A DNA stretch of 64,000 bases from Hymenobacter aerilatus. GTDB taxonomy: Bacteria > Bacteroidota > Bacteroidia > Cytophagales > Hymenobacteraceae. The stretch covers positions 3,886,501 through 3,950,500 of the forward strand of contig NZ_CP095053.1 in assembly GCF_022921095.1 (NCBI RefSeq). The letters run 5' to 3'. Below are positions 34,442-46,600 of the stretch, piece by piece. The notes below the pieces were generated by a model. That model was not told the origin of the DNA, did no database searches, and saw only the letters and a list, made by a program, of their open reading frames with translations. The position numbers and the translations under genes were made by a program. Numbering within the stretch: position 1 is the first letter of the stretch; each line of letters starts with the position of its first letter.

Positions 34442-35788
34442 CTATTTCACCGCTTCCCAAATCTGCTCGCCAGTGGCACGGCGAAGCTGGTATTGGCCGA
34501 TGGTGTAGTTGTAGATGGCTTGCAAGCGGGAGAGGCGCGACTGGGCCAGCTGCGTTTCAGCATCCAGCACGTCGAGGTTGTTGCCTACCCCGTAGCGGTA
34601 GCGCGATTTGGCGCGAGTGAGGGCGTCGGTGGCCTGTCCAATCTGCACCTGGGAGTTGTCGTAGCGGGCGGTGCTGGCCTGCATGTTGTTCACCGCTTGC
34701 AGCACATCGGCACGCACTTGCTCCTGCGTGTCCTGGGTGCGAGCCTGCGCCCCTTTCACGGCCGACTGCGCACCTACGCGCTGCGTTTTATTGCGGTTGC
34801 CATCGTAGATGGGCACGTTCAGCTGCGCGCCCAACACCGTATTGAAGCGCATCCGCTCGATATTAGGTAGAATGTACCCGTTTTTGGCGCCCGCCTGGCC
34901 CAGCACGTTCAGGCTGGGGCGGTTGCTGGCTTCCACTACGCGCTGCTGGGCAATGGCGGTTTGCTCGGCGTCTTTGGCCAGCTTCACTTCGGGGCGGTTT
35001 TCGGAACCGGCCGCCAAAGCCGCCGCCACGTCTACGGCCTGCGGGTTGTATTCGAAGCGGCCACGCACCGGCACTACCTCACTCTCGGGGCGGTGCAGCA
35101 GCCGGGCTAGCTGCACTTCCTGGTTTTGCAGTTGGTTTTGCAGATCAATTTTGGTGTTCTGCGCCTGCGCAATGCGCACTTTGGTGGTCGTCACGTCGAA
35201 GCTGGTGCTTACGCCTCCTTCCACGCGCTTTTCCATTTCGCGCTGGTGTTGCAGCAGCGAGGCAATCTGAGCATCCTGCACCCGAATCGCCTCACGGGCA
35301 AACAGAATACCGTAGTAGCTTTGGGCCGCTGAGAAAGCCAGGTCGCGCCGCGTAACGGCAATCTGGTCGGTAGCCGACGCAATGCGGCTTCTCGACAGAT
35401 CAATGTTGGCGCGCGTGCGACCCATATCCAGTACCGTGTACTGAGCAGCCACGTGCACGTCGTAGTTGTTGTTGGGCGCAAATTGCAGCACCTGGCCATC
35501 GAAGGGCAGCTTCACTACCGGATCGATGCGGGTGTAGCTGGCGTTACCATTCACCACCGGTTTCAGGTAGGTGCGGGTTTCGGCCAGACTAGCCTGTGCC
35601 CGGTTCACTTCCTCCTGCAACGCATTGATGGAAGGGTTGGCATCCAGCACCGAGCGGATAGTGGTTTCCAGCGACAGTGAGTCGCCGGCAACAGCGGTAG
35701 ATATAGGTACCTGCGCATAAGCGGCGCTACCTACCAGCAACCCTAAGGTTGTGAGGAACGGCGCGGCAAAGGTTGGTCGGAGATGCAT
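34442..35788 (-). CDS. tolC: TolC family outer-membrane efflux channel
   Basis: The 448-residue product has a signal peptide (FLTTLGLLVGSAAYA) and the two repeated helical units of OEP proteins: SLETTIRSVLDANPSINALQEEVNRAQ and, in the second half, DALTRAKSRYRYGVGNNLDVLDAETQLAQSRL. The barrel strands include NYDVHVAAQYTVLDMG. It forms the exit duct for the EmrAB pump encoded downstream. It is the first gene of the leftward cluster and is divergent from a sigma-54 activator gene, which may control it. Confidence 0.9.
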   Translation of the reverse strand: MHLRPTFAAPFLTTLGLLVGSAAYAQVPISTAVAGDSLSLETTIRSVLDANPSINALQEEVNRAQASLAETRTYLKPVVNGNASYTRIDPVVKLPFDGQVLQFAPNNNYDVHVAAQYTVLDMGRTRANIDLSRSRIASATDQIAVTRRDLAFSAAQSYYGILFAREAIRVQDAQIASLLQHQREMEKRVEGGVSTSFDVTTTKVRIAQAQNTKIDLQNQLQNQEVQLARLLHRPESEVVPVRGRFEYNPQAVDVAAALAAGSENRPEVKLAKDAEQTAIAQQRVVEASNRPSLNVLGQAGAKNGYILPNIERMRFNTVLGAQLNVPIYDGNRNKTQRVGAQSAVKGAQARTQDTQEQVRADVLQAVNNMQASTARYDNSQVQIGQATDALTRAKSRYRYGVGNNLDVLDAETQLAQSRLSRLQAIYNYTIGQYQLRRATGEQIWEAVK

Positions 35789-35827
35789 AAGAAAACAGCG
35801 TATGGATGCTGCTCCCTATCCGAAAGA

Positions 35828-35845
35828 TGTGCCAAGCCATTCTAC
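35828..35845 (-). promoter_or_regulatory. Possible sigma-54 type promoter upstream of tolC
   Basis: On the reverse strand TTGGCAC (35829-35835) matches the -24 consensus exactly. The expected -12 position reads TCGG instead of TTGC, so it is a partial match. It would start tolC about 40 bases upstream of its ATG. A second TTGGCAC lies at 35912-35918 in the same orientation. Confidence 0.35.
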
Positions 35846-35971
35846 CTTTCACAATGCCCTCCAAAAACTGCTTTATTTGCCCATAAACGGGATTTTTGCA
35901 TAAAATATGCCGTGCCAATACGCAGATAAGCCACCTCTGTTTTCCCTATATTTCAGGAATACCTTATTTTT

Positions 35972-35993
35972 ATTTCCTCATATATAAGGAAAT
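35972..35993. promoter_or_regulatory. Dyad in front of the sigma-54 activator gene
   Basis: ATTTCCT (35972-35978) and AGGAAAT (35987-35993) form a 7-base dyad around an AT-rich centre, 46 bases before the activator ATG. It may be an operator or the activator's own binding site. Confidence 0.3.
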
Positions 35994-36038
35994 GTCAGCC
36001 GTTATTTTGTTGTTGCTTCGGTTATTTCCCCCTCCATC

Positions 36039-38150
<2,112 letters not shown>

Positions 38151-38228
38151 GGCAGCGTGCCGCACACCTGTTTTGCCGATTATCCGTAGAAGAACTTCGC
38201 CTTTTCACCTGCTTTAGCCACAAGACGC

Positions 38229-38936
38229 ATGCGTAAACCTTACTTCCCGCTGGGCGACTGGCGCCGCAACCTATTGCTGACGGCCGCTGCCGCTAGCCTG
38301 GGCCTGGCCCTGCCCGCTTGCTCCGGCAACACAGAATCGGACCGCGCCACCACCGAAACCGGCAGCTGGGACAATGCCGCCGACTCCTACTCCCAAGGCG
38401 TTATCACGGAGCTAACCGAGGTGCAGCCCGACAAGTGGCAGATTACCGCCGAGCGCCCGGCCGGCAAAGAAGAAGTAGCAGCTATTCTCAAGCACTTCGA
38501 CGGAAAAGTAGACACCCTACAAGGCCAGGCCCTACAGCAGCAGATGCGCCAATACAGCCAGCAACACCCCGAAAACCAGACGGTGAGCAGCGGCGGCGGT
38601 GGCCTCATGAACATTCTGATGTGGAGTAGCTTGGGCTACATGGCCGGACGGTTTCTCACGCCTCAGCCCGCTGCGTACGCCAATCCTGGAGTGTTGCAGC
38701 AAAACCGGGGCTGGCGTAGCCAGGTAGCACGAGAGCGTGACCAGGGCCGCAGTTTTTTCGGGCGGGGCTTTAGCGGCACGCGCACGGCCATAGGCAACAG
38801 CGGCATTCGGCCCAGCAGCAGCGTAGTGCGCTCTACGGGTACCAGTGGGCGCAGCAACATACGCACAAGTGCCCCTTCGGGCCGGAGTTCTGGCTTTGGC
38901 AGCCGTGGCTACGGCGGCCGCGGGTTTGGTGGGTAG
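38229..38936 (+). CDS. YgiB-like lipoprotein with a glycine/serine/arginine-rich tail
   Basis: The 235-residue product has a lipobox-like end of its signal (LGLALPAC). A small folded region follows (GVITELTEVQPDKWQITAERP). Then comes a glycine-rich GGGGLMNILMWSSLGYMAGR, and a low-complexity tail of S, G and R residues ending RGYGGRGFGG. This order resembles YgiB (DUF1190) of enterobacteria, which has a comparable GYMMGR segment and Ser/Gly tail. The neighbouring gene is YgiC-like, which supports the link. No function is established. Only 44 bases separate the two genes. Confidence 0.65.
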   Translation: MRKPYFPLGDWRRNLLLTAAAASLGLALPACSGNTESDRATTETGSWDNAADSYSQGVITELTEVQPDKWQITAERPAGKEEVAAILKHFDGKVDTLQGQALQQQMRQYSQQHPENQTVSSGGGGLMNILMWSSLGYMAGRFLTPQPAAYANPGVLQQNRGWRSQVARERDQGRSFFGRGFSGTRTAIGNSGIRPSSSVVRSTGTSGRSNIRTSAPSGRSSGFGSRGYGGRGFGG

Positions 38937-38980
38937 GCGAGCCGCTTCCCTCATTTCTCCCTGTTTCCTACCCTCTATAT

Positions 38981-40159
38981 ATGCCTACTATTCATACGGT
39001 GCCGCTTGCCGGTAACATTGCCCCTACCCTGCACGACTTAGGCTGGGACTGGGCCGTGGAAGACGTGTGCCAACACTACGTAGCGCAAGAAGCTGTGCAG
39101 CTCCCAGAGGAGCAGGCCGATGCCCTGCTAGAAGCCGCCGACACGCTCTACGACATGCTGGTGCAAGCCATACCCGACGAGCTGCCCGACGACTTTTTGC
39201 GGCGCCTAGCTATTCCGGAGGTGCTGTGGGGCGCCGTAAGGCACTCCTGGTCCGATGACCGTCACTGGCACCTCTACGGCCGCTTCGACCTGGCCCAAAC
39301 GCCCGACGGCCCCAAACTCCTCGAGTTCAACGCCGATACGGCTACTAGCCTACCCGAGGCCGCCGTGGTGCAGTGGGCCAGCCTGGTAGCGGCTGGCCTC
39401 AGCGAGGAAGACCGCCAGGCCAATGGCTTGTTTGAGTGTTTGCAGAATCAGCTCACACACTGGCTGGAGCTGAACGACGACCTAACCCCTACCCTCCTGC
39501 TGGTGCACTTGCCGGGCAGTGAGGAAGATGCTGCCAATTGCGCCGTGGTAGCCGAGGCTGCGCTGGCCGCCGGTTTCGAGCTGGCCCACTCTTGCGAAGC
39601 CGATGCCATGACGGTTTCCGTAGCCGGTGCCGACCGTGGCGCCTGGGCCGAGGTAGAACCCGGCCAGTGGCAAAAGTTTGATTTCGTGTTTAAGCTGGTG
39701 CCCTGGGAAATCTTGGCTGAAGAAGAACCGGAGCTGACCACCGACCTCACCCAGATTATGCAGTCGCGGGATGTGGTGGTGGCCAACCCCGCCTATTCCC
39801 TCCTTTTCCAGAGTAAAGCGATGCTGGCTTGGCTGTGGCAGGAGTTTCCGCACCACCCGCTGCTGCTGGAAGCTTCGTTTGAGGAGCTAGCTGGCCACAG
39901 CGTGCGCAAGCCGGTATTTGGGCGCGAGGGGCAGAACGTAACGGAACTGAGCGCCGGCCAACCCGGCCAGACAATAGAAGGCGACTTCGCCCAGCAGCCC
40001 CAGATATACCAACGCTACGCCGCCCTACCCCAGGATGAGCAGGGACGCTACTATCAAGCAGGCGTGTTCTGGGCCGGCCAGGGCTGCGCCATCGGCTACC
40101 GCCGCGACACCGGTTTCATGACCAACCTTTCTGAGTTTGTGCCTCATGTATTAGTATAA
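38981..40159 (+). CDS. Glutathionylspermidine synthase family protein, YgiC-like
   Basis: The 392-residue product matches the ATP-grasp synthetase half of the family, without the amidase half: LGWDWAVEDVCQHYV, WHLYGRFDLAQTPDGPKLLEFNADTATSLPEA, VFKLVPWEILAEEEP, the lysine-bearing VRKPVFGREGQNV, and the C-terminal YYQAGVFWAGQGCAIGYRRD. YgiC-like enzymes are ATP-dependent ligases whose substrates are not settled; polyamine-glutathione coupling is known only for the bifunctional members. It is co-directional with and close to the YgiB-like gene. A strong bidirectional terminator follows. Confidence 0.88.
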   Translation: MPTIHTVPLAGNIAPTLHDLGWDWAVEDVCQHYVAQEAVQLPEEQADALLEAADTLYDMLVQAIPDELPDDFLRRLAIPEVLWGAVRHSWSDDRHWHLYGRFDLAQTPDGPKLLEFNADTATSLPEAAVVQWASLVAAGLSEEDRQANGLFECLQNQLTHWLELNDDLTPTLLLVHLPGSEEDAANCAVVAEAALAAGFELAHSCEADAMTVSVAGADRGAWAEVEPGQWQKFDFVFKLVPWEILAEEEPELTTDLTQIMQSRDVVVANPAYSLLFQSKAMLAWLWQEFPHHPLLLEASFEELAGHSVRKPVFGREGQNVTELSAGQPGQTIEGDFAQQPQIYQRYAALPQDEQGRYYQAGVFWAGQGCAIGYRRDTGFMTNLSEFVPHVLV

Positions 40160-40183
40160 GAAGCTAGTTGCGCTACTTAGTAC

Positions 40184-40218
40184 AAAAGGGCCCTGACTCA
40201 CATAGTCAGGGCCCTTTT
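40184..40218. terminator. Bidirectional intrinsic terminator
   Basis: AAAAGGGCCCTGACT pairs perfectly with AGTCAGGGCCCTTTT around the loop CACAT, between the convergent YgiC-like and oxidoreductase genes. Confidence 0.95.
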
Positions 40219-40219
40219 G

Positions 40220-41200
40220 CTACTCGCCGGGGTAGTGCACGCCTAGCTGTTGCCGGATGTCATCGAGCGTTGCTATCAGCTTTTCGCTGAACGCCAGCGG
40301 CACTAATGGGCTTTCCGTGAGGCCCTGCGCTAGGCACTCCTGCACGTGCTGAGCTTCGTGGCGGTAGCCGTAGCCGGCCTCCTCGAAGTGGAAATCTTGT
40401 GGCTCCTCGCCGGTGCGGTGCAGCGTGATGCGCTGGGCGTGATGAAACTTGTGGTGGAGGTGCAGCTTGCCCTCGGTGCCGTAAATAGTGCAGGTAGTAT
40501 CGGTGGTGGCGGCCAAGGTAGAGTAAAGGCTGGCTGTGGCCCCGCTAGGGTAGGCCAGCGCCATACTACACGTCAGGTCAACGCCCGTTTCGGTAAGGGC
40601 GCCTACGGCTTTCACCTGGGTAGGCTCGCCTAGAAAAAACTTGCTGAAGAACACCGGATAAATGCCAATATCCAGCAACGAACCGCCTGCCAGCCCTGGG
40701 TCAAACAAGCGACTGGCCGGATTATACTCGGCCGCAAAGCCAAAATCGGCTACTATGTGCACGGGGCGACCGATGGCGCCGGCCCCTACCAGCTCCAGAG
40801 CTTTATGAGTGGCGGGCATGAAGCGCGTCCAGAGAGCTTCCATCAGAAACACCTGCTTTTCGCGGGCCACGGCTACCATTTCGGCTACCTCGGCGGCATT
40901 GCGGGCAAAGGCTTTTTCGCAGAGCACGGCCACGCCGGCCCGCAGGCACAGCAGCGTGTGCGCGTGGTGCTCGGAGTGCGGGGTAGCCACGTACACGGCA
41001 TCCAGATCGGGCAGTTGCACCAGTTCTTCGTAGCTACCGAAAGCGTGCGGCGCGTTGTATTGCGCGGCAAACTGTTGCGCTTTCTCTAAAGTGCGCGAGG
41101 CCACGGCGTGCAGACGGGCGCCCGGCACCAGGGCTAGGTCTTGGGCAAACTTGTGGGCAATCTTGCCAGGGCCAATGATGCCCCAATTCGTGTTTTTCAT
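40220..41200 (-). CDS. Gfo/Idh/MocA family NAD(P)-dependent oxidoreductase
   Basis: The 326-residue product begins with the dinucleotide fold TNWGIIGPGKIAHKFAQDL and includes DLDAVYVATPHSEHHAH and the family's lysine motif VLCEKAFARN. The second half (GGSLLDIGIYPVFFSKFFLG, ATASLYSTLAATTDTTCTIYGTEG) is the substrate-binding beta-sheet domain. Such enzymes oxidise or reduce sugars, inositols or trans-dihydrodiols in the cytosol. Substrate is unknown. It is monocistronic and convergent with the YgiC-like gene. Confidence 0.92.
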   Translation of the reverse strand: MKNTNWGIIGPGKIAHKFAQDLALVPGARLHAVASRTLEKAQQFAAQYNAPHAFGSYEELVQLPDLDAVYVATPHSEHHAHTLLCLRAGVAVLCEKAFARNAAEVAEMVAVAREKQVFLMEALWTRFMPATHKALELVGAGAIGRPVHIVADFGFAAEYNPASRLFDPGLAGGSLLDIGIYPVFFSKFFLGEPTQVKAVGALTETGVDLTCSMALAYPSGATASLYSTLAATTDTTCTIYGTEGKLHLHHKFHHAQRITLHRTGEEPQDFHFEEAGYGYRHEAQHVQECLAQGLTESPLVPLAFSEKLIATLDDIRQQLGVHYPGE

Positions 41201-41530
41201 AAGATGCGGATTCGGGAACGATGCGCCCGCGTAGAAGTACGCAAACAGTATACAGAAGGTCTTGAGGAAGCAAGAAGGGTATTGCTAGCGGATATCAAAA
41301 AGCCCACTGCTCTTGTGTCACGTGTGCTTCCTGATTACTACAGTAAACTACATAGCCGAGCCCTCTCCCCTTTTCACCGGAAATCGGCCTTACTGGCAGC
41401 ACCGCTTAGCCTACCCCCGCAAAGTTGCTCAACCCGTCCCATTGATCCAGCCGCAACCTTTCCTGTCAACTATTCCGTTAGCTTTACACACTTCACCACC
41501 ATGCGGTAAGCTCCTGACTGCATTCACCCT
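41201..41530. other. Divergent intergenic region before the ECF sigma gene
   Basis: This 330-base gap separates the leftward oxidoreductase from the rightward sigma factor. It must hold promoters for both. One open frame (41141-41509) spans it but looks non-genuine. No hairpin or dyad was recognised. Confidence 0.4.
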
Positions 41531-42118
41531 ATGTACACCCCACCGCCTTCGCACCACGAGCAGCGCCACGACGATGACGCAGCCTTGTGGCAGGCGTTTC
41601 GGGCGGGGCAGCAGGAGGCATTGGGAGCGTTGTTTGACCGATACGCCCAACAGCTCTTTGCCTACGGTCACCACCTGGCGCACGACGCGGAAGTGGTGAA
41701 AGATGCCATCCAAACCGTGTTTGTACACCTCTGGATACGGCGCGACCACCTGGGCGACGTCACAACGGTGAAGTTTTACCTCTACCGCAGCCTCAAAAAC
41801 GAGCTACTGCGGGTAGCCGGCACGGCCCGTGCAGCAAAAGAGCGGGTTGTGGAAAACTACGAGCCTTCCATTGAGCAGACGTTGGTTGATACCGAGGAGG
41901 AGCACCAGCGCGCCGTGCGCCTGCGGCTGTCGTTGGCGCAGCTGTCGGGTAGGGAGAAAGAGATTATCAACCTGAAATACTTCAGCAACTTCAAGATTCG
42001 GGAAATTGCGACCATGCTGCAACTCAGCGAGCAAACCGTGGCGAATCTGTTGTCGCGGGCGCTCAAAAAGCTGCGGCAGTCGTTGCTGGTGAGTGTGCTG
42101 CTGTGGCTGCTGGGGTAG
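41531..42118 (+). CDS. ECF RNA polymerase sigma factor, FecI-like
   Basis: The 195-residue product shows region 2 (ALGALFDRYAQQLFAYGHHLAHDAEVVKDAIQTVFVHLW) and region 4 (SGREKEIINLKYFSNFKIREIATMLQLSEQTVANLLSRALKKLRQ), separated by a short linker. It belongs to the FecI/Bacteroidota ECF group and directs transcription of nearby transport genes. The following gene encodes a FecR-type anti-sigma factor and the next a SusC with an STN signalling domain, so the trio forms a trans-envelope induction cascade. A palindromic element lies between it and fecR. Confidence 0.93.
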   Translation: MYTPPPSHHEQRHDDDAALWQAFRAGQQEALGALFDRYAQQLFAYGHHLAHDAEVVKDAIQTVFVHLWIRRDHLGDVTTVKFYLYRSLKNELLRVAGTARAAKERVVENYEPSIEQTLVDTEEEHQRAVRLRLSLAQLSGREKEIINLKYFSNFKIREIATMLQLSEQTVANLLSRALKKLRQSLLVSVLLWLLG

Positions 42119-42156
42119 TAGGGTGTTTGCTATTTATTGTCATCCTCTTTTCCACC

Positions 42157-42257
42157 TGTCATCCTGAGCGCAGCGAAGACCTTGTCACGCATGAACGACT
42201 GTCATAGCAACGGCTCGTTCATGCGTGAGAAGGTCCTTCGCTGCGCTCAGGATGACA
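42157..42257. repeat. Family A palindromic element, copy 4 (reverse orientation)
   Basis: The outer 20 or so bases of each arm (GTCATCCTGAGCGCAGCGAAG and its partner ending at 42257) pair perfectly. The left arm lacks one G of GAAGGACC. The centre is inverted relative to copies 1-3: its reverse complement reads GAACGAGCCGTTGCTATGA. It lies 38 bases after the sigma-factor stop, inside the sigma/FecR operon. Confidence 0.88.
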
Positions 42258-42396
42258 TAGCTATTTTTTATTGCGATTATAATCATCTATAGATCGGATG
42301 TATAAATTAAAAATAACGCTCTAACAAAAAATATTTCTCGATAACGTAGTAGTAAACCTCTAATAGTCCCTCTTCTATATACTACCACCTACCCCC

Positions 42397-43524
42397 ATGC
42401 CCGACTACCTACAGTTCTGCGCCGAAGAGTTTGCCCAAGACGAGTTTTTCGTTCGTTGGGTGCTGCGGCCCGATGCAGAGACGGAGGCGTTCTGGCAGCA
42501 GTGGCTCTCCACGTTTGCGTTCCGGCGCGATGAGGTAGAGGCGGCGCGCCAGTTAATATTGGGGCTGCACCAGTTGCCTCAGGCCAGGCTGTCGTCGGCG
42601 GAGAAGATGGCGTTGCGCCAGCGCATCTTTGCGGAGATAGAAACCGCGGGCACAGAAGCCAAAGAAGTTGCTGTGCCAGCCGCGCACCATCGGTGGCTGG
42701 TTCCTACCTGGCAATGGGTGGCGGCGGCCAGCGTGTTGCTGTTCCTGCTGGGGGTTGGGCAGTTGTGGCAGTTGCAGCAGCCTACTTCCGTACCGGGCTA
42801 TCGGGCCCTGCTGGCGCAGGCCCGGCGCGACGTTGGCACCCTGCGCGACATCGACAACCCCTCGATGGCCACTCGCTTAGTATCGCTACCTGATGGCAGC
42901 TCCGTGCTACTAAGGCCGCACAGTAGGCTAGCGTTTCCGGCGCGTTTTGTGGGCGCTACCCGCCCGGTGTATCTGGAGGGGAGTGCCTTCTTTGAGGTAG
43001 CGAAAGACCCACAGAAGCCTTTTTTTGTGAACACCACCGCGCTGGTAACCAAGGTACTAGGCACCAGCTTCGAGGTACAGGCACCGGCCAAGTCGCCCCG
43101 CGTGGTGGTGACGGTGAAAACCGGGCGCGTATCGGTGTATCCGCAGGGTGGGGAGCAAGCCCAGCAGCAGGCCCGCACACCGCGGCTGGAAGGCCTAGTG
43201 CTGACGCCCAACCAGCAGGCTACCTACGGCCTTGCCGACCATCAGCTTACGCGCACGCTGCTGGCACAACCTGCCCTGGCGGGCGGCGCAGCCGCTGTAT
43301 TTGAGTACGAGGAAACGCCTATCCGCGAAGTATTTGCGCAGCTGGAAGAGGCCTACGGCGTGTCCATTGTGTATGATAAGGCTGCCCTGGGCAACTGCCC
43401 GCTCACGGCGTCCTTCACCGACGAGCCTCTTTTTGAAAAGCTCCGCCTGATCTGCAAAGCAGTGCGTGTCCGCTACGAGGTACTGGACGCCCGGATTGTA
43501 GTGACGGGGCCGGGTTGCCAATAA
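42397..43524 (+). CDS. FecR family anti-sigma factor
   Basis: The 375-residue product has a cytosolic N-terminal part, one membrane segment (WQWVAAASVLLFLLGVGQLW, 106-125) and a periplasmic FecR domain (LVSLPDGSSVLLRPHSRLAFP, VYLEGSAFFEVAKDP, VLGTSFEV). The last 75 residues (EETPIREVFAQLEEAYGVSIVYD) are the DUF4974/STN-like tail common in this phylum. It should hold the ECF sigma factor inactive until the STN domain of the downstream SusC reports substrate binding. The start is preceded by the CCTACCC motif frequent in this window. Confidence 0.92.
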   Translation: MPDYLQFCAEEFAQDEFFVRWVLRPDAETEAFWQQWLSTFAFRRDEVEAARQLILGLHQLPQARLSSAEKMALRQRIFAEIETAGTEAKEVAVPAAHHRWLVPTWQWVAAASVLLFLLGVGQLWQLQQPTSVPGYRALLAQARRDVGTLRDIDNPSMATRLVSLPDGSSVLLRPHSRLAFPARFVGATRPVYLEGSAFFEVAKDPQKPFFVNTTALVTKVLGTSFEVQAPAKSPRVVVTVKTGRVSVYPQGGEQAQQQARTPRLEGLVLTPNQQATYGLADHQLTRTLLAQPALAGGAAAVFEYEETPIREVFAQLEEAYGVSIVYDKAALGNCPLTASFTDEPLFEKLRLICKAVRVRYEVLDARIVVTGPGCQ

Positions 43525-43646
43525 CACCGTTTCGCTTTTTCAGCCGCTCGCCCGCAAACGATTTCGGCTCTCCTATACCCACGGTTTCCTACCCTGCAAC
43601 AGGGTAGTGGCTTCGCGTCTCTGTCCTACCCCTAACCTCCTACCCT

Positions 43647-46600
43647 ATGCTTCCACTCCTACCGTACCCGATTTGGCAGCGAGGCGTTGCGCGGCTCTTG
43701 TGGCTGACCGTCCTCGTGGTGGTTTTCGGCGTTAGCCAAGCCGTGGCAGCGCCCCCTACCCGCCAGGACCCCGCCCAACGGCGCATTAGCGTGCAAGTCA
43801 GCAACCAGGCCCTGAAAACGGCCCTGCACCTGATTGGGCAGCAGGCCAGCGTGAAGTTTGTGTATAGCCCGCGCCTGATTGACTCGCAGCAGCGCGTGAC
43901 GCTACGAGCCCACGAGCAGCCTCTCCCCCACGTGCTGCAACAGCTCCTCGTCCCCCTTCACCTCGATTTTGAGATTCTGCAAAAGCAGGTGGTCATCAGT
44001 CGGGCAGTGGCTACGGGCGCTGTGCCGCCGCCTACCCTGGAAGCGCGCAATGCCCGTCCCGTACCGCTTGAAACCACCATTACAGGCCGCGTGACGCAGG
44101 CCGATGGCCAGGGCCTACCCGGCGTGACGGTGGTAGTGAAGGGCACCACTAACGGCACCACCACCGACGCCAACGGCACCTTTACGCTCAGCCTCCCCGA
44201 TGCCTCGGGTACGCTGGTGCTTTCGGCCATTGGCTTCATCTCGCAAGAAGTTGCCTTGCAGGGCCGTACGCAAGTGAGCGTGGTGCTGCAGACTGATGTG
44301 AAGTCGCTGGACGATGTGGTGGTGATTGGCTATACCACCCAGCGCAAGGCCGACCTCACGGGTGCCGTATCGCAGGTGAATCAGGCGGATATCAACGGCC
44401 TACCGGTAACGGGACCCGCCCAGATTTTGCAGGGTAAGGCGGCCGGCGTGGCCATTACGCAAGCCACCGGCGCACCCGGCGAAAACATTGCCGTGCGCAT
44501 TCGGGGGGTAGGCACCATCAACGACAACGACCCGCTCTACATCATCGACGGGGTGCCCACTAAGACCGGCATCAACCAGATTTCGCCGAATGATATTGAG
44601 AGCATCAACATTTTGAAAGATGCTTCGTCGGCGGCCATCTACGGGGCGCGGGCTTCCAATGGTGTGGTGATTGTGACCACCAAGCGGGGCAAATCGGGCA
44701 AGCCACGCCTCACGGCCAGTGCCTACGCGGGCGTGCAAACGGCTTCTAACCTGATTACGATGGCCAACACCAGCCAGTACGTGGCGGCCTACAACGTGGC
44801 GGCGCAGAACGACGGCCGCGCGCCCATTCCCGCCGATGTGGCGGCTATCCTACCCAACGTGAACTGGCTGAAGGAAGTGCTGAAGCCAGCCAAGCAGTAC
44901 AACGCCCAGCTCGACGTGAGCGGGGGCACCGAAACCTCGCAGTATATTGTATCGGGCAGCTATTTGAAGCAGGATGGCCTGATTGACAACTCGGCGTTTG
45001 ACCGCTACAACCTGCGCACGGCGGTGAATACCACGCTGTCGAAGTTTGTGAAGATTGGTACCAACGCCAACCTCTCCTACAACAAAACCCGGCAGGTGGG
45101 CACCTCCGGCGACGGATTCGGCGACGGCAACCCCGGCGCCAGCATCGTACGCTTTGCCTTGTTCCGCACGCCCGGCACGCCGGTGCGCAACGCGCAGGGG
45201 CAGTTTGTAGATCTGCCTACCCTCCCCGACGGCACCCAGGCCACGGCTTTTCTGGGCGATGGCATCAACCCCGTAGCCCTGGCCGACGCCACGGACCGCA
45301 ACTTCAACCGCTACTCGGCGCTGGGCAATGCCTACGTGGAGCTTACGCCCGTGAAGGGCCTGCGCATCCGCTCCGATTACGGCATCACGTTTCTGATTAC
45401 CGACTACAAGCAGTTTTTCCGCACGTTCGGCATCGACCGGTCGTTCAACTCGCCGGCCCAACTAGCGCAGTCCAACACCAAGGAGTTCAACTACAACTGG
45501 ACCAATACCGCCGTGTACGACCTACCGGTGGGCAAGAGCACCTTCAGCTTTTTGCTGGGCACGGAGGCTATCAAAAACAACGTGACGGCCATTTCGGCCT
45601 CGCGCCGCGGCTACGTGGATCAGTCGCCTACCTTCCAATACCTCGACAACGGCACGGGCATACAGCAGAACGGGGGCGGCGAGGCACGCTCGGCGCTGTT
45701 TTCGGGCTTTGCTCGCGTGAGCTACGACTACGATAGCCGCTACCTGGCCAGCTTCAACTTCCGCCGCGACGGCTCCTCGCAGTTCATTCCGGGTAGGCGG
45801 GCCGAGAGCTTCTATTCAGGTTCGTTGGGCTGGAACTTGGCTCAGGAGAGCTTCTTGCGCGATGTATCGGCGTTGTCGCTGCTGAAGCTGCGCGCCAGCG
45901 TGGGACAGTTGGGCAACTCGTCTATCGGCAATTATCCTTATGCCTCGCTAGTAGGCGGCAACTTTTACTATCCTTTCGGCGGGGTTTCTACCCAAGGGCT
46001 GAGCGTGGTGAGCAAGGGCAACCCCAACCTGCGGTGGGAAACCAGCACCCAGACCGACGTGGGCCTGGACATTGGCTTGTTGCAGGGCGCTTTGCAGCTG
46101 ACGGTGGATTATTTCGTGAAGAATACCTCCAACGTGTTGCTTTTCCTACCCCAGCCCAGCAGCGCTGGCAACGGCGGCAACCCGGCCGTGAATGCCGGCA
46201 AAATTCGCAATCAGGGCTTCGAGCTGGAGTTGTTGTACCGCAACACCATCGGCAAGGACTGGAGCTACAACCTGAGCGGCAACCTGGCTACCCTACAAAA
46301 CGAGGTGCGGACCCTGGGCGGCGCGCCGCCCATCGTGGGCGGCCGCATCGACAACAACTACTTTGCTACGCTCACGCAGGTGGGCCACCCCATCGGCGCC
46401 TTCTACCTGTTGCAGGCCGACGGCATTTTTCAGACGGCTGAGGAGGTGTTTACGCACGCCTACCAGGGCCCCGGCATCCAGCCTGGCGACGTGAAGTTCA
46501 AAGACATCAGCGGCCCTAACGGCGTGCCCGATGGCGTGATTGATGGCAACGACCGCACCTTCGTGGGTAGCCCCATCCCCAAGCTCACCTACGGCCTCAC

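Noticed and set aside
41141..41509. 122-codon forward frame over the gap before the sigma gene
   Set aside because: It begins inside the oxidoreductase gene on the other strand, and its translation shows no domain or signal.
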